Shown here: piece after piece, positions 8,970 to 17,583 of the stretch
How the letters are laid out: the number at the start of each line of letters is the position of its first letter
Numbering within the stretch: the first letter of the stretch is position 1
Assembly: GCF_000718515.1 (NCBI RefSeq)
Contig: NZ_JNZS01000005.1
Span: 186,001-250,000, forward strand
Reading direction: 5' to 3'
Length of the DNA stretch: 64,000 bases
Origin: Micromonospora parva
GTDB taxonomy: Bacteria; Actinomycetota; Actinomycetes; Mycobacteriales; Micromonosporaceae
The notes under the pieces: generated by a model
Seen by the model: the letters and a program-made list of their open reading frames with translations, nothing else
Database searches by the model: none
Told to the model about the DNA's origin: nothing
Made by a program: the position numbers and the translations under genes

Positions 8970-9350
8970 ATGGCACGTCTAGTCGGCGTGGATCTCCCCC
9001 GCGAAAAGCGGTTGGAGATCGCGCTCACCTACATCTTCGGGGTCGGTCGCACCCGCGCCCTGGAGACGCTCGCCGCCACCGGCATCTCGCCGGACAAGCG
9101 CGCTCGGGACCTCACGGACGAGGAGCTCGTGCAGCTCCGCGACCACATCGAGGGCAACTACAAGGTTGAAGGCGACCTGCGCCGCGAGGTCGCCGCTGAC
9201 ATCCGCCGCAAGGTCGAGATCGGCTGCTACGCCGGCATCCGGCACCGCCGGGGCCTGCCCGTGCGTGGCCAGCGGACCAAGACCAATGCCCGGACCCGCA
9301 AGGGCCCGAAGCGGACCGTCGCCGGCAAGAAGAAGCCCGGCAAGAAGTAG
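8970..9350 (+). CDS. rpsM: 30S ribosomal protein S13
   Basis: S13 is in the 30S head and contacts the P-site tRNA and L5. The 126-residue product begins [20 protein letters not shown] and has the helix-turn region IFGVGRTRA and the basic tail [20 protein letters not shown], all S13 features. A GAGGAG motif lies 12 nt before the ATG. rpsK follows after 87 bp. Confidence 0.98.
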   Translation: MARLVGVDLPREKRLEIALTYIFGVGRTRALETLAATGISPDKRARDLTDEELVQLRDHIEGNYKVEGDLRREVAADIRRKVEIGCYAGIRHRRGLPVRGQRTKTNARTRKGPKRTVAGKKKPGKK

Positions 9351-9437
9351 TTCTTAACCGGATGACGGGGTCGGTCGCCGCCGAGGCGGGCCAGACCGCA
9401 ACCCAGTCCGGAAAGTCAACTAGGAGCGCACAGACTT

Positions 9438-9845
9438 ATGCCACCGAAGGCTCGTGCCGGAGCCGCTGTAAAGAAGGTCCGGCGCAAGGAACGCAAGAAC
9501 GTCGCCCACGGGCAGGCGCACATCAAGAGCACGTTCAACAACACCATCGTGTCCATCACGGACCCGACCGGTGCGGTCATCTCCTGGGCCTCCGCCGGCC
9601 AGGTCGGCTTCAAGGGCTCCCGCAAGTCGACTCCGTTCGCCGCGCAGCTGGCCGCCGAGGCTGCCGCGCGTCGCGCCATGGAGCACGGCATGCGCAAGGT
9701 CGACGTGTTCGTCAAGGGCCCCGGCTCCGGCCGGGAAACCGCCATCCGTTCGCTGCAGGCAGTGGGCCTCGAGGTCGGGCAGATCGCCGACGTCACCCCG
9801 CAGCCGCACAACGGGTGCCGTCCGCCGAAGCGTCGCCGGGTCTGA
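9438..9845 (+). CDS. rpsK: 30S ribosomal protein S11
   Basis: S11 lines the mRNA exit cleft on the 30S platform next to the 3' end of 16S rRNA. The 135-residue product has [15 protein letters not shown], the [14 protein letters not shown] segment and the terminal [13 protein letters not shown], which is nearly invariant in bacteria. It lies between rpsM and rpsD in the alpha operon, with a 13-bp spacer to rpsD. Confidence 0.98.
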   Translation: MPPKARAGAAVKKVRRKERKNVAHGQAHIKSTFNNTIVSITDPTGAVISWASAGQVGFKGSRKSTPFAAQLAAEAAARRAMEHGMRKVDVFVKGPGSGRETAIRSLQAVGLEVGQIADVTPQPHNGCRPPKRRRV

Positions 9846-9858
9846 GAGGTAGAGAGAG

Positions 9859-10485
9859 ATGGCTCGTTACACCGGTGCAGACTGCCGCCGTTGCCGGCGG
9901 GAGAAGATGAAGCTGTTCCTCAAGGGCAGCAAGTGCGATGGTCCGAAGTGCCCGTTCGAGTCCCGGCCGTTCCCGCCCGGGCAGCACGGCCGCGGCCGCA
10001 CGAAGGAGACGGAGTACCTGCTCCAGCTCCGCGAGAAGCAGAAGGCCCGCCGCGTCTACGGCGTGCTGGAGAAGCAGTTCCGCGGTTACTACGAGGAAGC
10101 CGTCGGCAAGCAGGCCAAGACCGGTGAGGTCCTCCTGCAGATCCTCGAGTCGCGGCTGGACAACGTCGTTTACCGCGCCGGCTTCGCCCACTCGCGGGAC
10201 ATGGCCCGCCAGCTGGTCAAGCACGGTCACTTCACGGTGAACGGCAAGAAGGTCGACATCCCGTCGTACCGCGTCAAGGAGCACGACATCATCGAGGTTC
10301 GGGGCAAGAGCAAGGAGCTCACCCCGTTCATCGTCGCGCAGGCTCAGGCCGGCTCGAAGACGGTTCCGGCGTGGCTTGAGGCCATCCCGAGCCAGATGAA
10401 GGTGCTCGTGCACTCCCTCCCGGCCCGGCAGGTCATCGACACGCAGGTCCAGGAGCAGTTGATCGTCGAGCTCTACTCCAAGTAG
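9859..10485 (+). CDS. rpsD: 30S ribosomal protein S4, zinc-binding form
   Basis: S4 is a primary 16S rRNA binding protein that nucleates 30S body assembly. The 208-residue product has an N-terminal region with Cys9, Cys12, Cys26 and Cys31, a zinc site of the C+ type. The S4 RNA-binding domain (RLDNVVYRAGFAHSRDMARQ, HFTVNGKKVDIPSY) follows. In enterobacteria S4 represses this operon; no evidence for that was sought here. A perfect hairpin separates it from rpoA. Confidence 0.98.
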   Translation: MARYTGADCRRCRREKMKLFLKGSKCDGPKCPFESRPFPPGQHGRGRTKETEYLLQLREKQKARRVYGVLEKQFRGYYEEAVGKQAKTGEVLLQILESRLDNVVYRAGFAHSRDMARQLVKHGHFTVNGKKVDIPSYRVKEHDIIEVRGKSKELTPFIVAQAQAGSKTVPAWLEAIPSQMKVLVHSLPARQVIDTQVQEQLIVELYSK

Positions 10486-10497
10486 TCGGGCTCGTTG

Positions 10498-10527
10498 CGG
10501 TGGCCCGCCCGCTTGGGCGGGCCACCG
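10498..10527 (+). terminator. Perfect hairpin between rpsD and rpoA
   Basis: CGGTGGCCCGCCC at 10498-10510 pairs perfectly over 13 bp with 10515-10527 around a GCTT loop. No T-tract follows. It lies in the 98-bp space before rpoA and could attenuate transcription so that rpoA is expressed differently from the ribosomal genes. The structure is certain; the role is inferred. Confidence 0.75.
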
Positions 10528-10583
10528 GAACAGTTTGTGTCGTGGGCGTCAAATAGCGGGCGTCCCGGAAGAGAAGAGAAAAG

Positions 10584-11606
10584 ATGCTCATCAGCCAGCG
10601 ACCCTCCCTCTCCGAGGAGTCGATCAACGAGACCCGGTCGCGGTTCGCCATCGAGCCGCTGGAGCCGGGCTTCGGCTACACCCTGGGCAACTCGCTGCGG
10701 CGTACGCTGCTGTCGTCGATCCCGGGCGCGGCCGTCACCTCGATCAAGATCGACGGTGTGCTGCACGAGTTCACCACGATCCCCGGTGTCAAGGAGGACG
10801 TGGTCGAGCTCGTCATGAACATCAAGGAGCTGTGCGTCAGCTCCGAGCACGACGAGCCGGTCAGCATGTACCTGCGTAAGCAGGGCCCGGGCGACGTGAC
10901 GGCGGGCGACATCCAGCCGCCGGCCGGCGTCTCGGTGCACAACCCGGATCTGAAGCTCGCCACCCTGAACGGCAAGGGCCGGCTCGACATGGAGCTGACC
11001 GTCGAGCGGGGCCGGGGCTACGTGACGGCGGCGCAGAACAAGCAGTCCGGCGCCGAGATCGGCCGCATCCCGGTCGACTCGATCTACTCGCCGGTGCTGA
11101 AGGTGACCTACCGCGTCGAGGCGACCCGTGTCGAGCAGCGTACCGACTTCGACCGGCTGATCATCGACGTCGAGACCAAGCCGTCGATGGGCCCGCGTAC
11201 CGCGCTGGCCTCCGCCGGTTCGACGCTGGTGGAGCTGTTCGGGCTCGCCCGGGAGCTGGACGAGACCGCCGAGGGCATCGACATCGGGCCGTCCCCGCAG
11301 GACGCCCAGCTGGCGGCGGACCTCGCTCTGCCGATCGAGGAGCTGGACCTCACCGTCCGCTCCTACAACTGCCTCAAGCGCGAGGGCATCAACTCCGTTG
11401 GTGAGCTCATCGGGCGTACCGAGGCCGACCTCCTCGACATCCGCAACTTCGGTCAGAAGTCGATCGACGAGGTCAAGATGAAGCTCGCCGGGATGGGTCT
11501 CGGGCTGAAGGACTCGGCTCCGAACTTCGACCCGGCGCACGTCGTGGACACCTTCGGCGAGGCCGACTACGACACCGACGACTACCGCGAGACCGAGCAG
11601 CTCTAG
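10584..11606 (+). CDS. rpoA: DNA-directed RNA polymerase alpha subunit
   Basis: The alpha subunit dimerises to start RNA polymerase assembly and contacts UP elements and activators through its C-terminal domain. The 340-residue product has the N-terminal domain ([20 protein letters not shown]) and the C-terminal domain containing [20 protein letters not shown] and the helix-hairpin-helix [14 protein letters not shown]. The tail is acidic. It starts with ATG after a purine-rich GAGAAGAGAAAAG and is followed by rplQ. Confidence 0.98.
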   Translation: MLISQRPSLSEESINETRSRFAIEPLEPGFGYTLGNSLRRTLLSSIPGAAVTSIKIDGVLHEFTTIPGVKEDVVELVMNIKELCVSSEHDEPVSMYLRKQGPGDVTAGDIQPPAGVSVHNPDLKLATLNGKGRLDMELTVERGRGYVTAAQNKQSGAEIGRIPVDSIYSPVLKVTYRVEATRVEQRTDFDRLIIDVETKPSMGPRTALASAGSTLVELFGLARELDETAEGIDIGPSPQDAQLAADLALPIEELDLTVRSYNCLKREGINSVGELIGRTEADLLDIRNFGQKSIDEVKMKLAGMGLGLKDSAPNFDPAHVVDTFGEADYDTDDYRETEQL

Positions 11607-11640
11607 TCCGCGCTGCCGCCACAACTGAGGAGCACCAAAA

Positions 11641-12198
11641 ATGCCCACGCCCACCAAGGGCCCCCGCCTCGGCGGCAGCCCCTCGCACGAGCGGCTGATG
11701 CTCGCCAACCTGGCGACCGCGCTGTTCCAGCACGGCAAGATCCAGACCACCGAGACGAAGGCCCGGCGGCTGCGCCCGCTGGCCGAGCAGCTCATCACCA
11801 AGGCCAAGCGCGGTGACCTCGCCTCGCGGCGTCGGGTGCTGGGTGTCGTCAAGGACAAGGACGTCGTCTACGCCCTGTTCGACCAGATCGCGCCCCGGTA
11901 CGCCAACCGCCCCGGCGGTTACACCCGGATCGTGAAGACCGGTCCGCGCAAGGGTGACGCCGCTCCGATGGCGATCATCGAGCTGGTGGAGGAGCTTCAG
12001 GTCGCCGAGCCGAAGGCGAACAAGAAGACTGCCGCCCGCAAGGCCGCGCAGCAGGACAAGGTCGAGGCGCTCGCCCCGGCCGACGAGGCCCCGAAGTCGG
12101 CTCCGGCCGACCAGGACTCCGAGGCGCCGGTGTCGGCGTCCGGTGACACCGCCGCCGCCCGCGAGGACAGCGACGAGGCCACCGAGAACAAGGCCTGA
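11641..12198 (+). CDS. rplQ: 50S ribosomal protein L17 with acidic C-terminal extension
   Basis: L17 sits near the peptide exit tunnel. The first 120 residues are canonical ([37 protein letters not shown]). The protein continues to 185 residues, about 60 beyond E. coli L17, with an Ala/Asp/Glu/Lys-rich and presumably disordered tail ([14 protein letters not shown]). Such tails are common in actinobacterial L17. A strong hairpin lies just after the stop, and truA follows. Confidence 0.97.
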   Translation: MPTPTKGPRLGGSPSHERLMLANLATALFQHGKIQTTETKARRLRPLAEQLITKAKRGDLASRRRVLGVVKDKDVVYALFDQIAPRYANRPGGYTRIVKTGPRKGDAAPMAIIELVEELQVAEPKANKKTAARKAAQQDKVEALAPADEAPKSAPADQDSEAPVSASGDTAAAREDSDEATENKA

Positions 12199-12209
12199 TC
12201 AAGGGCATT

Positions 12210-12246
12210 GTCGGGCCCGGCACCCCATCGGGGTGTCGGGCCCGAC
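12210..12246 (+). terminator. Hairpin terminator after rplQ
   Basis: The arms 12210-12226 and 12230-12246 pair over 17 bp with a single G-T wobble and a three-base ATC loop (core GTCGGGCCCG). It begins 12 bp after the rplQ stop and ends before the truA ribosome-binding site. It is the best candidate for the end of the alpha operon, with truA reached by read-through or from its own promoter. Confidence 0.8.
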
Positions 12247-12265
12247 CCGTAACAGGAGGTACGAG

Positions 12266-13096
12266 GTGGACGAGCGGATCCGGCTGCGGCTGGACGTCTC
12301 GTACGACGGCGCCGACTTCTCCGGCTGGGCCGCCCAGCCGGCCCGGCGCACCGTCGCGGGGGTGCTCGTCGAGACCCTGGACCTGGTTCTCGGCGTCGGC
12401 ACTGCCACCGGGCTGACGGTGGCCGGTCGGACCGACGCGGGGGTGCACGCCACCGGGCAGGTGTGCCACCTGGACCTGCCGGTGGAGGTGTGGCGACAGC
12501 ACGAGGGGCGACTGCTGCGCCGCCTGGCCCGGCTGCTCCCCACCGACGTGCGGGTACGGGCGATGACGGAGGTGCCGGCCGACTTCGACGCCCGGTTCTC
12601 GGCGACCTTCCGGCGCTATGAGTACCGGGTCACCGATGCGCCCTTCGGTGCGGAGCCGCTGCGCCGGCACGAGGTGCTGGCCTGGCCGAGACCGTTGGAC
12701 CTGACGGCGCTGAACGCCGCCGCGGCCGGGCTGGTGGGGGAGCACGACTTCGCCGCGTACTGCCGGCGCAAGGAGCACGCGACCACGCTGCGCGAGGTGA
12801 CCAGGCTGGACTGGCGTCGCGACCCGGACGGCATTCTGGTCGCCACCGTGCAGGCCGACGCGTTCTGCCAGGCGATGGTGCGCAGCCTCGTGGGGGCGAT
12901 GCTGGTGGCCGGGGACGGCCGTCGCCCGGTCGAGTGGCCGGGGAGCCTGCTCACCCGTCAGGAGCGTTCCAGCGAGGTGACAGTGGCGCCCGCGCACGGG
13001 CTGACCCTGGTCGCGGTCGGCTACCCGTCCGATCCGACCGAGTACGCACGCCGCGCCGACCTGACCCGCCGGTTGCGGGTTCCGGTCGAAGGCTGA
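12266..13096 (+). CDS. truA: tRNA pseudouridine(38-40) synthase
   Basis: TruA converts uridines 38-40 of the tRNA anticodon arm to pseudouridine. The 276-residue product has the conserved VSYDGADFSGWAAQP start and the catalytic Asp57 in GRTDAGVHATGQ. The GTG start lies six bases after a perfect AGGAGG. The frame is open far upstream across rplQ, but only this start matches the family. It converges on the membrane-protein gene on the minus strand, with a hairpin between the two. Confidence 0.95.
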   Translation: MDERIRLRLDVSYDGADFSGWAAQPARRTVAGVLVETLDLVLGVGTATGLTVAGRTDAGVHATGQVCHLDLPVEVWRQHEGRLLRRLARLLPTDVRVRAMTEVPADFDARFSATFRRYEYRVTDAPFGAEPLRRHEVLAWPRPLDLTALNAAAAGLVGEHDFAAYCRRKEHATTLREVTRLDWRRDPDGILVATVQADAFCQAMVRSLVGAMLVAGDGRRPVEWPGSLLTRQERSSEVTVAPAHGLTLVAVGYPSDPTEYARRADLTRRLRVPVEG

Positions 13097-13116
13097 CCGC
13101 CCGGACCGCCAGTGAC

Positions 13117-13150
13117 GACGGGTGTGCCACCTGTCGGCAGCACACCCGTC
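13117..13150. terminator. Bidirectional hairpin between convergent genes
   Basis: GACGGGTGTGC at 13117-13127 pairs perfectly over 11 bp with 13140-13150 around a 12-nt loop. It lies in the 67-bp gap between truA and the convergent minus-strand gene, so it can terminate both. Confidence 0.7.
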
Positions 13151-13163
13151 ATCGGGGAACCGG

Positions 13164-14282
13164 TCAGTCGCCTGGCAGCTCGCCGTTGCCGCCCTGGCTT
13201 CCACTGTTGTCGGTCGGCCCGGCCGTCGGTTGCGCGGCCGTGCCACCGTCGGCGCGCTGTTGCAGCACGCCCCGGCTGAGGTGCAGCTCGATCATGTCGA
13301 ACAGGATCTCGCGGACCTTGGCGTCACCCGCCTTGACCGCCGCGCCGTCCTTGCGAACCACCAGGGCGTACGCCAGGTAGTGGCCGCGGACCTGCCAGCC
13401 GACGCGTGCCGGAGCGCTGGTCAGGACGTCGGTGCCGTCGCCGTCGTCGCCGGTGAGGCCACGGAAACGGCCCTGCCGTTCGTCGAGCAGCTGCCGGAGC
13501 CGGTCCCGGGCTCGTTCCGCGCTGACCTTGTCGGTGAGGTTGAACAGGCCGGCGGTGACCAGGTGCCCGTCGTCGGGCGTGCTCAGCGTCGCCCGGACGA
13601 TCTGGTTGCAGCCGAGCCGGACCAGCAGGTCGGCGACCTCGTCGGTGGCGGCGACGGCACAACTGCCGCTGGACTGGGTCTTGAGCACCCGGTAGCTGGG
13701 CTGGCCGTCGGTGAGCTTCAGTTCCTTGCCGGGGAAGAGTTCCTTGGCGGTGAGCGGGGCCTGGTCGGTGTCCCGGGAGTCGAGGGCCACCCGTTCCGGC
13801 GTGGCCGACGGCGCGGCGGCGTTCGGCTGGTACGTCGGGTTGCTCTGCGGCTGCTGCTCGTTGCGGTCGATGAGCAGCGCGGCGGCGCCGAGGCCGCAGA
13901 GGGCGAGCAGTACCAGGACGGCGGCACCGCCGATCAGTACCTGCCACAGCCGGCCGCCGCCGCGCCGGGCGTTCGGTTCCACCGGGGTCGCCGACGTGTA
14001 GATCTGGCTGCGCGGCGGTGCGGGCGGGATGTCGGCACGAGTCGGCGTGGACTGCGGCAGGTCGGCCCGTATCGGCGCGGACTGCGGCGGGTCGGCGCGG
14101 GTCGGCGCGGGCGACGACGAGGGCAGCGAGAGCTGGTTCGGCCGGGGCAGCGACGGCGTCGGGAAGCGCGACGGGGACGGCCCGGCCGGCGGGGGCGGGC
14201 CGGTGCCGAGCACCGACAGGTCGGACCCGGGCTCCGGGTAATCCTCGAAAGCGTCCTCATCGGACTCGTACCGATACACCAT
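13164..14282 (-). CDS. Single-pass membrane protein with Pro-rich N-terminal tail, function unknown
   Basis: I do not recognise a functional family. The 372-residue product has a Pro/Ser-rich cytoplasmic tail of about 105 residues, with three TRADxP-type repeats near 61-86 (TRADPPQSAP, IRADLPQSTP, TRADIPPAPP). One membrane helix at about 112-138 follows, and then an extracellular domain of about 230 residues containing a few cysteines (GSCAVAATDEVADLL, RLGCNQIV). This layout resembles actinobacterial anchored proteins annotated only as hypothetical. It starts with ATG and is divergent from the methyltransferase gene across 131 bp. Confidence 0.75.
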   Translation of the reverse strand: MVYRYESDEDAFEDYPEPGSDLSVLGTGPPPPAGPSPSRFPTPSLPRPNQLSLPSSSPAPTRADPPQSAPIRADLPQSTPTRADIPPAPPRSQIYTSATPVEPNARRGGGRLWQVLIGGAAVLVLLALCGLGAAALLIDRNEQQPQSNPTYQPNAAAPSATPERVALDSRDTDQAPLTAKELFPGKELKLTDGQPSYRVLKTQSSGSCAVAATDEVADLLVRLGCNQIVRATLSTPDDGHLVTAGLFNLTDKVSAERARDRLRQLLDERQGRFRGLTGDDGDGTDVLTSAPARVGWQVRGHYLAYALVVRKDGAAVKAGDAKVREILFDMIELHLSRGVLQQRADGGTAAQPTAGPTDNSGSQGGNGELPGD

Positions 14283-14413
14283 GTCGCCCAGAGTAGGAGC
14301 GATTGTCCCTTTAGGGGGTAATTTCAGGGAAATGCGCGCGTGGGCCGGGTCAGGTCCGTGGAGAAGGCCGATCGCCCCGGCGGTCCTTGCCGGGCCGGTG
14401 CGAGAATTGCCCG

Positions 14414-15019
14414 GTGACCGGCGACCACTACTTCACCGCTCAGCCCACCAGCGACGCCCCGGCGCGCGAGGTCGAGTTCTCCGTCGCCGACCGCGACTAC
14501 CGGCTCGCCTCGGCCGGCGGAGTCTTCTCCGCCAGCCGACTCGACCCGGGCACCGCCGTGCTGCTGCGCAAGGCCGAGCTGCCCGCCGCCGACACCGTGG
14601 GCGACCTGCTCGACCTCGGTTGCGGGTTCGGGCCGATCAGCTGCGTCCTGGCCGACGTCGCGCCGGCCAGCACCATCTGGGCCGTCGACGTCAATGCCCG
14701 GGCCCGCGAGCTGACCGCCGCCAACGCGGCTCGGATCGGCGCCGCCGACCGGGTCCGGGTCAGCGCACCGGACGACGTCCCGGAAGACCTCCGCTTCGCC
14801 CAGCTCTGGTCGAACCCGCCCATCCGGATCGGCAAGGACGAGCTGCACGAGCTGTTGCTGCGCTGGCTGCCCCGACTCGCCTCGGACGGTGTCGGCTGGT
14901 TGGTCGTCGCCCGACACCTCGGCGGCGACTCGCTGCAACGCTGGCTCACCGAGCAGAGTTGGCAGGTCGAGCGGTACGCCAGCCAGAAGGGCTTCCGGGT
15001 GCTGCGCGTCACCCGGTAA
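14414..15019 (+). CDS. Class I SAM-dependent methyltransferase, RsmC/MTS type
   Basis: The 201-residue protein has the MTS fold seen in 16S rRNA guanine-N2 methyltransferases such as RsmC: SAM motif DLGCGFGPI, acidic motif WAVDVNARA, and the amino-methyltransferase motif NPP in SNPPIRIGK. It lacks the N-terminal duplicate domain of E. coli RsmC, as actinobacterial versions do. The likely substrate is a guanine of rRNA, by analogy only. The GTG at 14414 gives VTGDHYFTAQP, the family-like N terminus; an in-frame start at 14387 is possible but less convincing. The ABC-F gene follows after 41 bp. Confidence 0.85.
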   Translation: MTGDHYFTAQPTSDAPAREVEFSVADRDYRLASAGGVFSASRLDPGTAVLLRKAELPAADTVGDLLDLGCGFGPISCVLADVAPASTIWAVDVNARARELTAANAARIGAADRVRVSAPDDVPEDLRFAQLWSNPPIRIGKDELHELLLRWLPRLASDGVGWLVVARHLGGDSLQRWLTEQSWQVERYASQKGFRVLRVTR

Positions 15020-15060
15020 TTGGATGTACCCCCCGACCCTCACTGGGGCAGGATCCCGGC

Positions 15061-16740
15061 GTGGGATACGTGGACGTGGCAGCGGTCGGGCACATCCTGC
15101 CCGACGGTCGGGAACTCTTCGCCGACGTGTCGTTCCGGGTCGGTGAGGGCAGCAAGGTCGCCCTGGTCGGGCCGAACGGCGCGGGAAAGACGACGCTGCT
15201 GAGGATGGTCGCCGGCGACCTGCCGGTGCGCACCGGCGTCGTCGCACGGGCCGGCGGGCTGGGCGTGATGCGCCAGTTCATCGGCATGATCGGCGACGAG
15301 TCGAGCCTCGCCGACCTGGCGTTGTCGCTCGCCCCGCCGGCCCTGCGCGACGCCGGCCGGCGACTCGGCGAGACCGAGGCGGCAATGCGGGCGGCCGAGG
15401 CCCACGGCACGTTCAGCAACGCCGCGGGCAAGGCCCAACTGGCGTACGCCGATGCGCTCGGCGCCTGGGGCGAGGCCGGCGGGTACGACGCCGAGGTGCT
15501 CTTCGACACCGTCGCGACGATCGTGCTCGGCCAGCCGTGGGACGCCGTCCGGGACCGGCCGGTGCGTACCCTCTCCGGCGGCCAGCAGAAGCGCTTCGCG
15601 CTGGAGTTGCTGCTGCGCGGCCCGGACGAGGTGCTGCTGCTCGACGAGCCGGACAACTTCCTCGACGTGCCCGGCAAACGCTGGCTGGAGGCGCGACTGC
15701 GCGAGTCGACCAAGTCGGTGCTCTACGTCTCGCACGACCGCGAGCTGCTGGCCCAGAGCGCCGACCGGGTGGTCGCCGTCGAGGGTGGTAGTGCCTGGGT
15801 GCACCCGGGCGGCTTCGCCAGCTGGCACGAGGCACGGGTGGCCCGGCACGCCCGCCTCGACGAGCTGCGCCGACGGTGGGACGAGGAACACCAGAAGCTG
15901 CGTGAGCTGATGCTGATGTACAAGCAGAAGGCCGCGTACAACGACGGGTTGGCCTCGCGCTACCAGGCCGCGCAGACCCGGTTGCGGAAGTTCGAGGAGG
16001 CCGGGCCGCCGCCCGTACCCCCGAAGGACCAGGACATCCGGATGCGGCTGGCCGGCGGGCGGACCGGCAAGCGCGCGGTCGTCTGCGAGCAGCTTGAACT
16101 CGACGGCCTGACCTACCCCTTCGACCTGGAGATCTGGTACGGCGACCGGGTGGCGGTGCTCGGTGCCAACGGCACCGGCAAGTCGCACTTCCTGCGGCTG
16201 CTGGCGCGCGGCGGCACCGACCCCGACCCGGCGAACGGACCGGTCGACGGAGCGGGGGCGCTCGCACCGGTGGCGCACGACGGCGTGGCCCGCCTCGGTG
16301 CCCGGGTCCGCCCCGGGCACTTCTCCCAGACCCACGACCGGCCGGAGCTGATGTCGAAGACGCTCGTCGAGATTCTCTGGCGCGGCGACGAACACCGCAC
16401 CGGGATGGACCGACACGCGGCGATGGGCGTGCTCAGCCGCTACGAGCTGGCCGCGCAGGGCGACCAGCGGTTCGGCACGCTCTCCGGCGGGCAGCAGGCC
16501 CGGTTCCTGGTGTTGCTGCTGGAGTTGTCCGGGGCGACCCTGTTGCTGCTCGACGAGCCCACCGACAACCTCGACCTGGCCAGCGCGGAAGCGCTCGAAG
16601 CGGGCCTGAACGCGTTCGAGGGGACGGTGATCGCGGTCACCCACGACCGCTGGTTCACCCGCTCCTTCGACCGGTTCGTGCTGTTCCGGGATGACAGCGA
16701 GGTGGTGGAGACCCCGGAACCGGTCTGGGACGTCGGGTGA
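15061..16740 (+). CDS. ABC-F family ATPase
   Basis: Two ABC nucleotide-binding domains in one soluble protein of 559 residues with no membrane helices identify an ABC-F protein; members act on ribosomes or confer antibiotic protection. Domain 1 has Walker A GPNGAGKTT (37-45), signature LSGGQQKR and Walker B VLLLDEPDNFLD. Domain 2 has GANGTGKS from residue 368, LSGGQQAR and LLLLDEPTDNLD. The linker between them is charged and helical. The GTG at 15061 fits the family start; the frame is open much further upstream across the methyltransferase gene, but out of register with it. The next gene overlaps by four bases. Confidence 0.9.
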   Translation: MGYVDVAAVGHILPDGRELFADVSFRVGEGSKVALVGPNGAGKTTLLRMVAGDLPVRTGVVARAGGLGVMRQFIGMIGDESSLADLALSLAPPALRDAGRRLGETEAAMRAAEAHGTFSNAAGKAQLAYADALGAWGEAGGYDAEVLFDTVATIVLGQPWDAVRDRPVRTLSGGQQKRFALELLLRGPDEVLLLDEPDNFLDVPGKRWLEARLRESTKSVLYVSHDRELLAQSADRVVAVEGGSAWVHPGGFASWHEARVARHARLDELRRRWDEEHQKLRELMLMYKQKAAYNDGLASRYQAAQTRLRKFEEAGPPPVPPKDQDIRMRLAGGRTGKRAVVCEQLELDGLTYPFDLEIWYGDRVAVLGANGTGKSHFLRLLARGGTDPDPANGPVDGAGALAPVAHDGVARLGARVRPGHFSQTHDRPELMSKTLVEILWRGDEHRTGMDRHAAMGVLSRYELAAQGDQRFGTLSGGQQARFLVLLLELSGATLLLLDEPTDNLDLASAEALEAGLNAFEGTVIAVTHDRWFTRSFDRFVLFRDDSEVVETPEPVWDVG

Positions 16741-17537
16741 TCCCGGCCGACCTGCCCGACCGGCTGTGCGCCGTGCCGGGCGTGGTCGCCGTGGCGCTCG
16801 GCGGCAGCCGGGCACGCGGCGAGCACCGCCCCGACTCCGACTGGGACCTCGGCCTGTACTACCAGGGTGAGCCGGACGTACCGGCGCTGCGGGCGATAGC
16901 CGCGACCGTCGCCGACGACCCGGCGGTGGTACTCACCGCACCGGGTGGTTGGGGGCAGTGGGTCGACGGCGGTGGTTGGCTGCGGATCGGCGGGGTCGCC
17001 GTGGACTGGATCTACCGGGACCTCGACCGGGTGCGCCGCGTCTGGACGGACTGCCGCGCCGGCCGGTACGAGGTCGGTGTGCAGGCCGGGCACCCGCTCG
17101 GGTTCTACTCGTCCGCCTACGTCGGCGAGGTGGCGCTGTGTCAGGTGCTCGCGGACCCGACCGGCCAGCTGACCCGCCTGAAGGAGCAGACCCGGGATTA
17201 CCCGCCCGCACTGGCCGACGCGCTGGTGGCGGGCGGCTGGGAGGCCGGCTTCCTGCTGGCCGGCGCGGCCAAGGCCAGCGCTCGCGGGGACAGCGGGTAC
17301 GTCGCGGGCTGCCTGTTCCGGACGATCGGGGTGCTCGCCCAGGTGCTGCACGCCCGGGCGGGCCGGTGGCTGGTCAACGAGAAAGGGATGATCGACGCCG
17401 CGGGGCGGCTGCCGGGTGCGCCGCCGGACTTCGCGCGGCGGGCGCACGCGCTGTTGGGAGCCGTCGGTCACGGCCCCGCCGAACTGGCCGCGACCATCGA
17501 CGCTGCCCGTGAGCTGGTCAGTGAGGTCGTCGGTTGA
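16737..17537 (+). CDS. Nucleotidyltransferase-fold protein (aminoglycoside-type)
   Basis: The N terminus carries the pol-beta-type nucleotidyltransferase motif: GGSRARGEHRPDSDWDLG, with Gly-Ser at 23-24 and the metal-binding Asp35 and Asp37. The 266-residue protein otherwise resembles nucleotidyltransferase proteins annotated as DUF4037-like or aminoglycoside adenylyltransferase-like. The substrate cannot be told from sequence, and resistance should not be assumed. The GTG start overlaps the ABC-F stop by four bases, so the two are cotranslated. Confidence 0.8.
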   Translation: MIPADLPDRLCAVPGVVAVALGGSRARGEHRPDSDWDLGLYYQGEPDVPALRAIAATVADDPAVVLTAPGGWGQWVDGGGWLRIGGVAVDWIYRDLDRVRRVWTDCRAGRYEVGVQAGHPLGFYSSAYVGEVALCQVLADPTGQLTRLKEQTRDYPPALADALVAGGWEAGFLLAGAAKASARGDSGYVAGCLFRTIGVLAQVLHARAGRWLVNEKGMIDAAGRLPGAPPDFARRAHALLGAVGHGPAELAATIDAARELVSEVVG

Positions 17538-17570
17538 GCCGCCGCCGAGGTGGCCCGCACCGAGCCGGCA

Positions 17571-17576
17571 TAGGGT
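17571..17576 (+). promoter_or_regulatory. Candidate -10 element, probably giving a leaderless mRNA
   Basis: TAGGGT lies seven bases upstream of the GTG start of the aldo/keto reductase gene. That spacing would place the transcription start at or next to the start codon, the leaderless arrangement common in actinobacteria. No ribosome-binding site and no convincing -35 are visible. Confidence 0.45.
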
Positions 17577-17583
17577 GGATCTC

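Noticed and set aside
15061..17537. An antibiotic-resistance locus (ABC-F plus nucleotidyltransferase)
   Set aside because: Both protein types occur widely as housekeeping or unknown proteins; nothing in the sequence shows a drug target or a resistance cassette.
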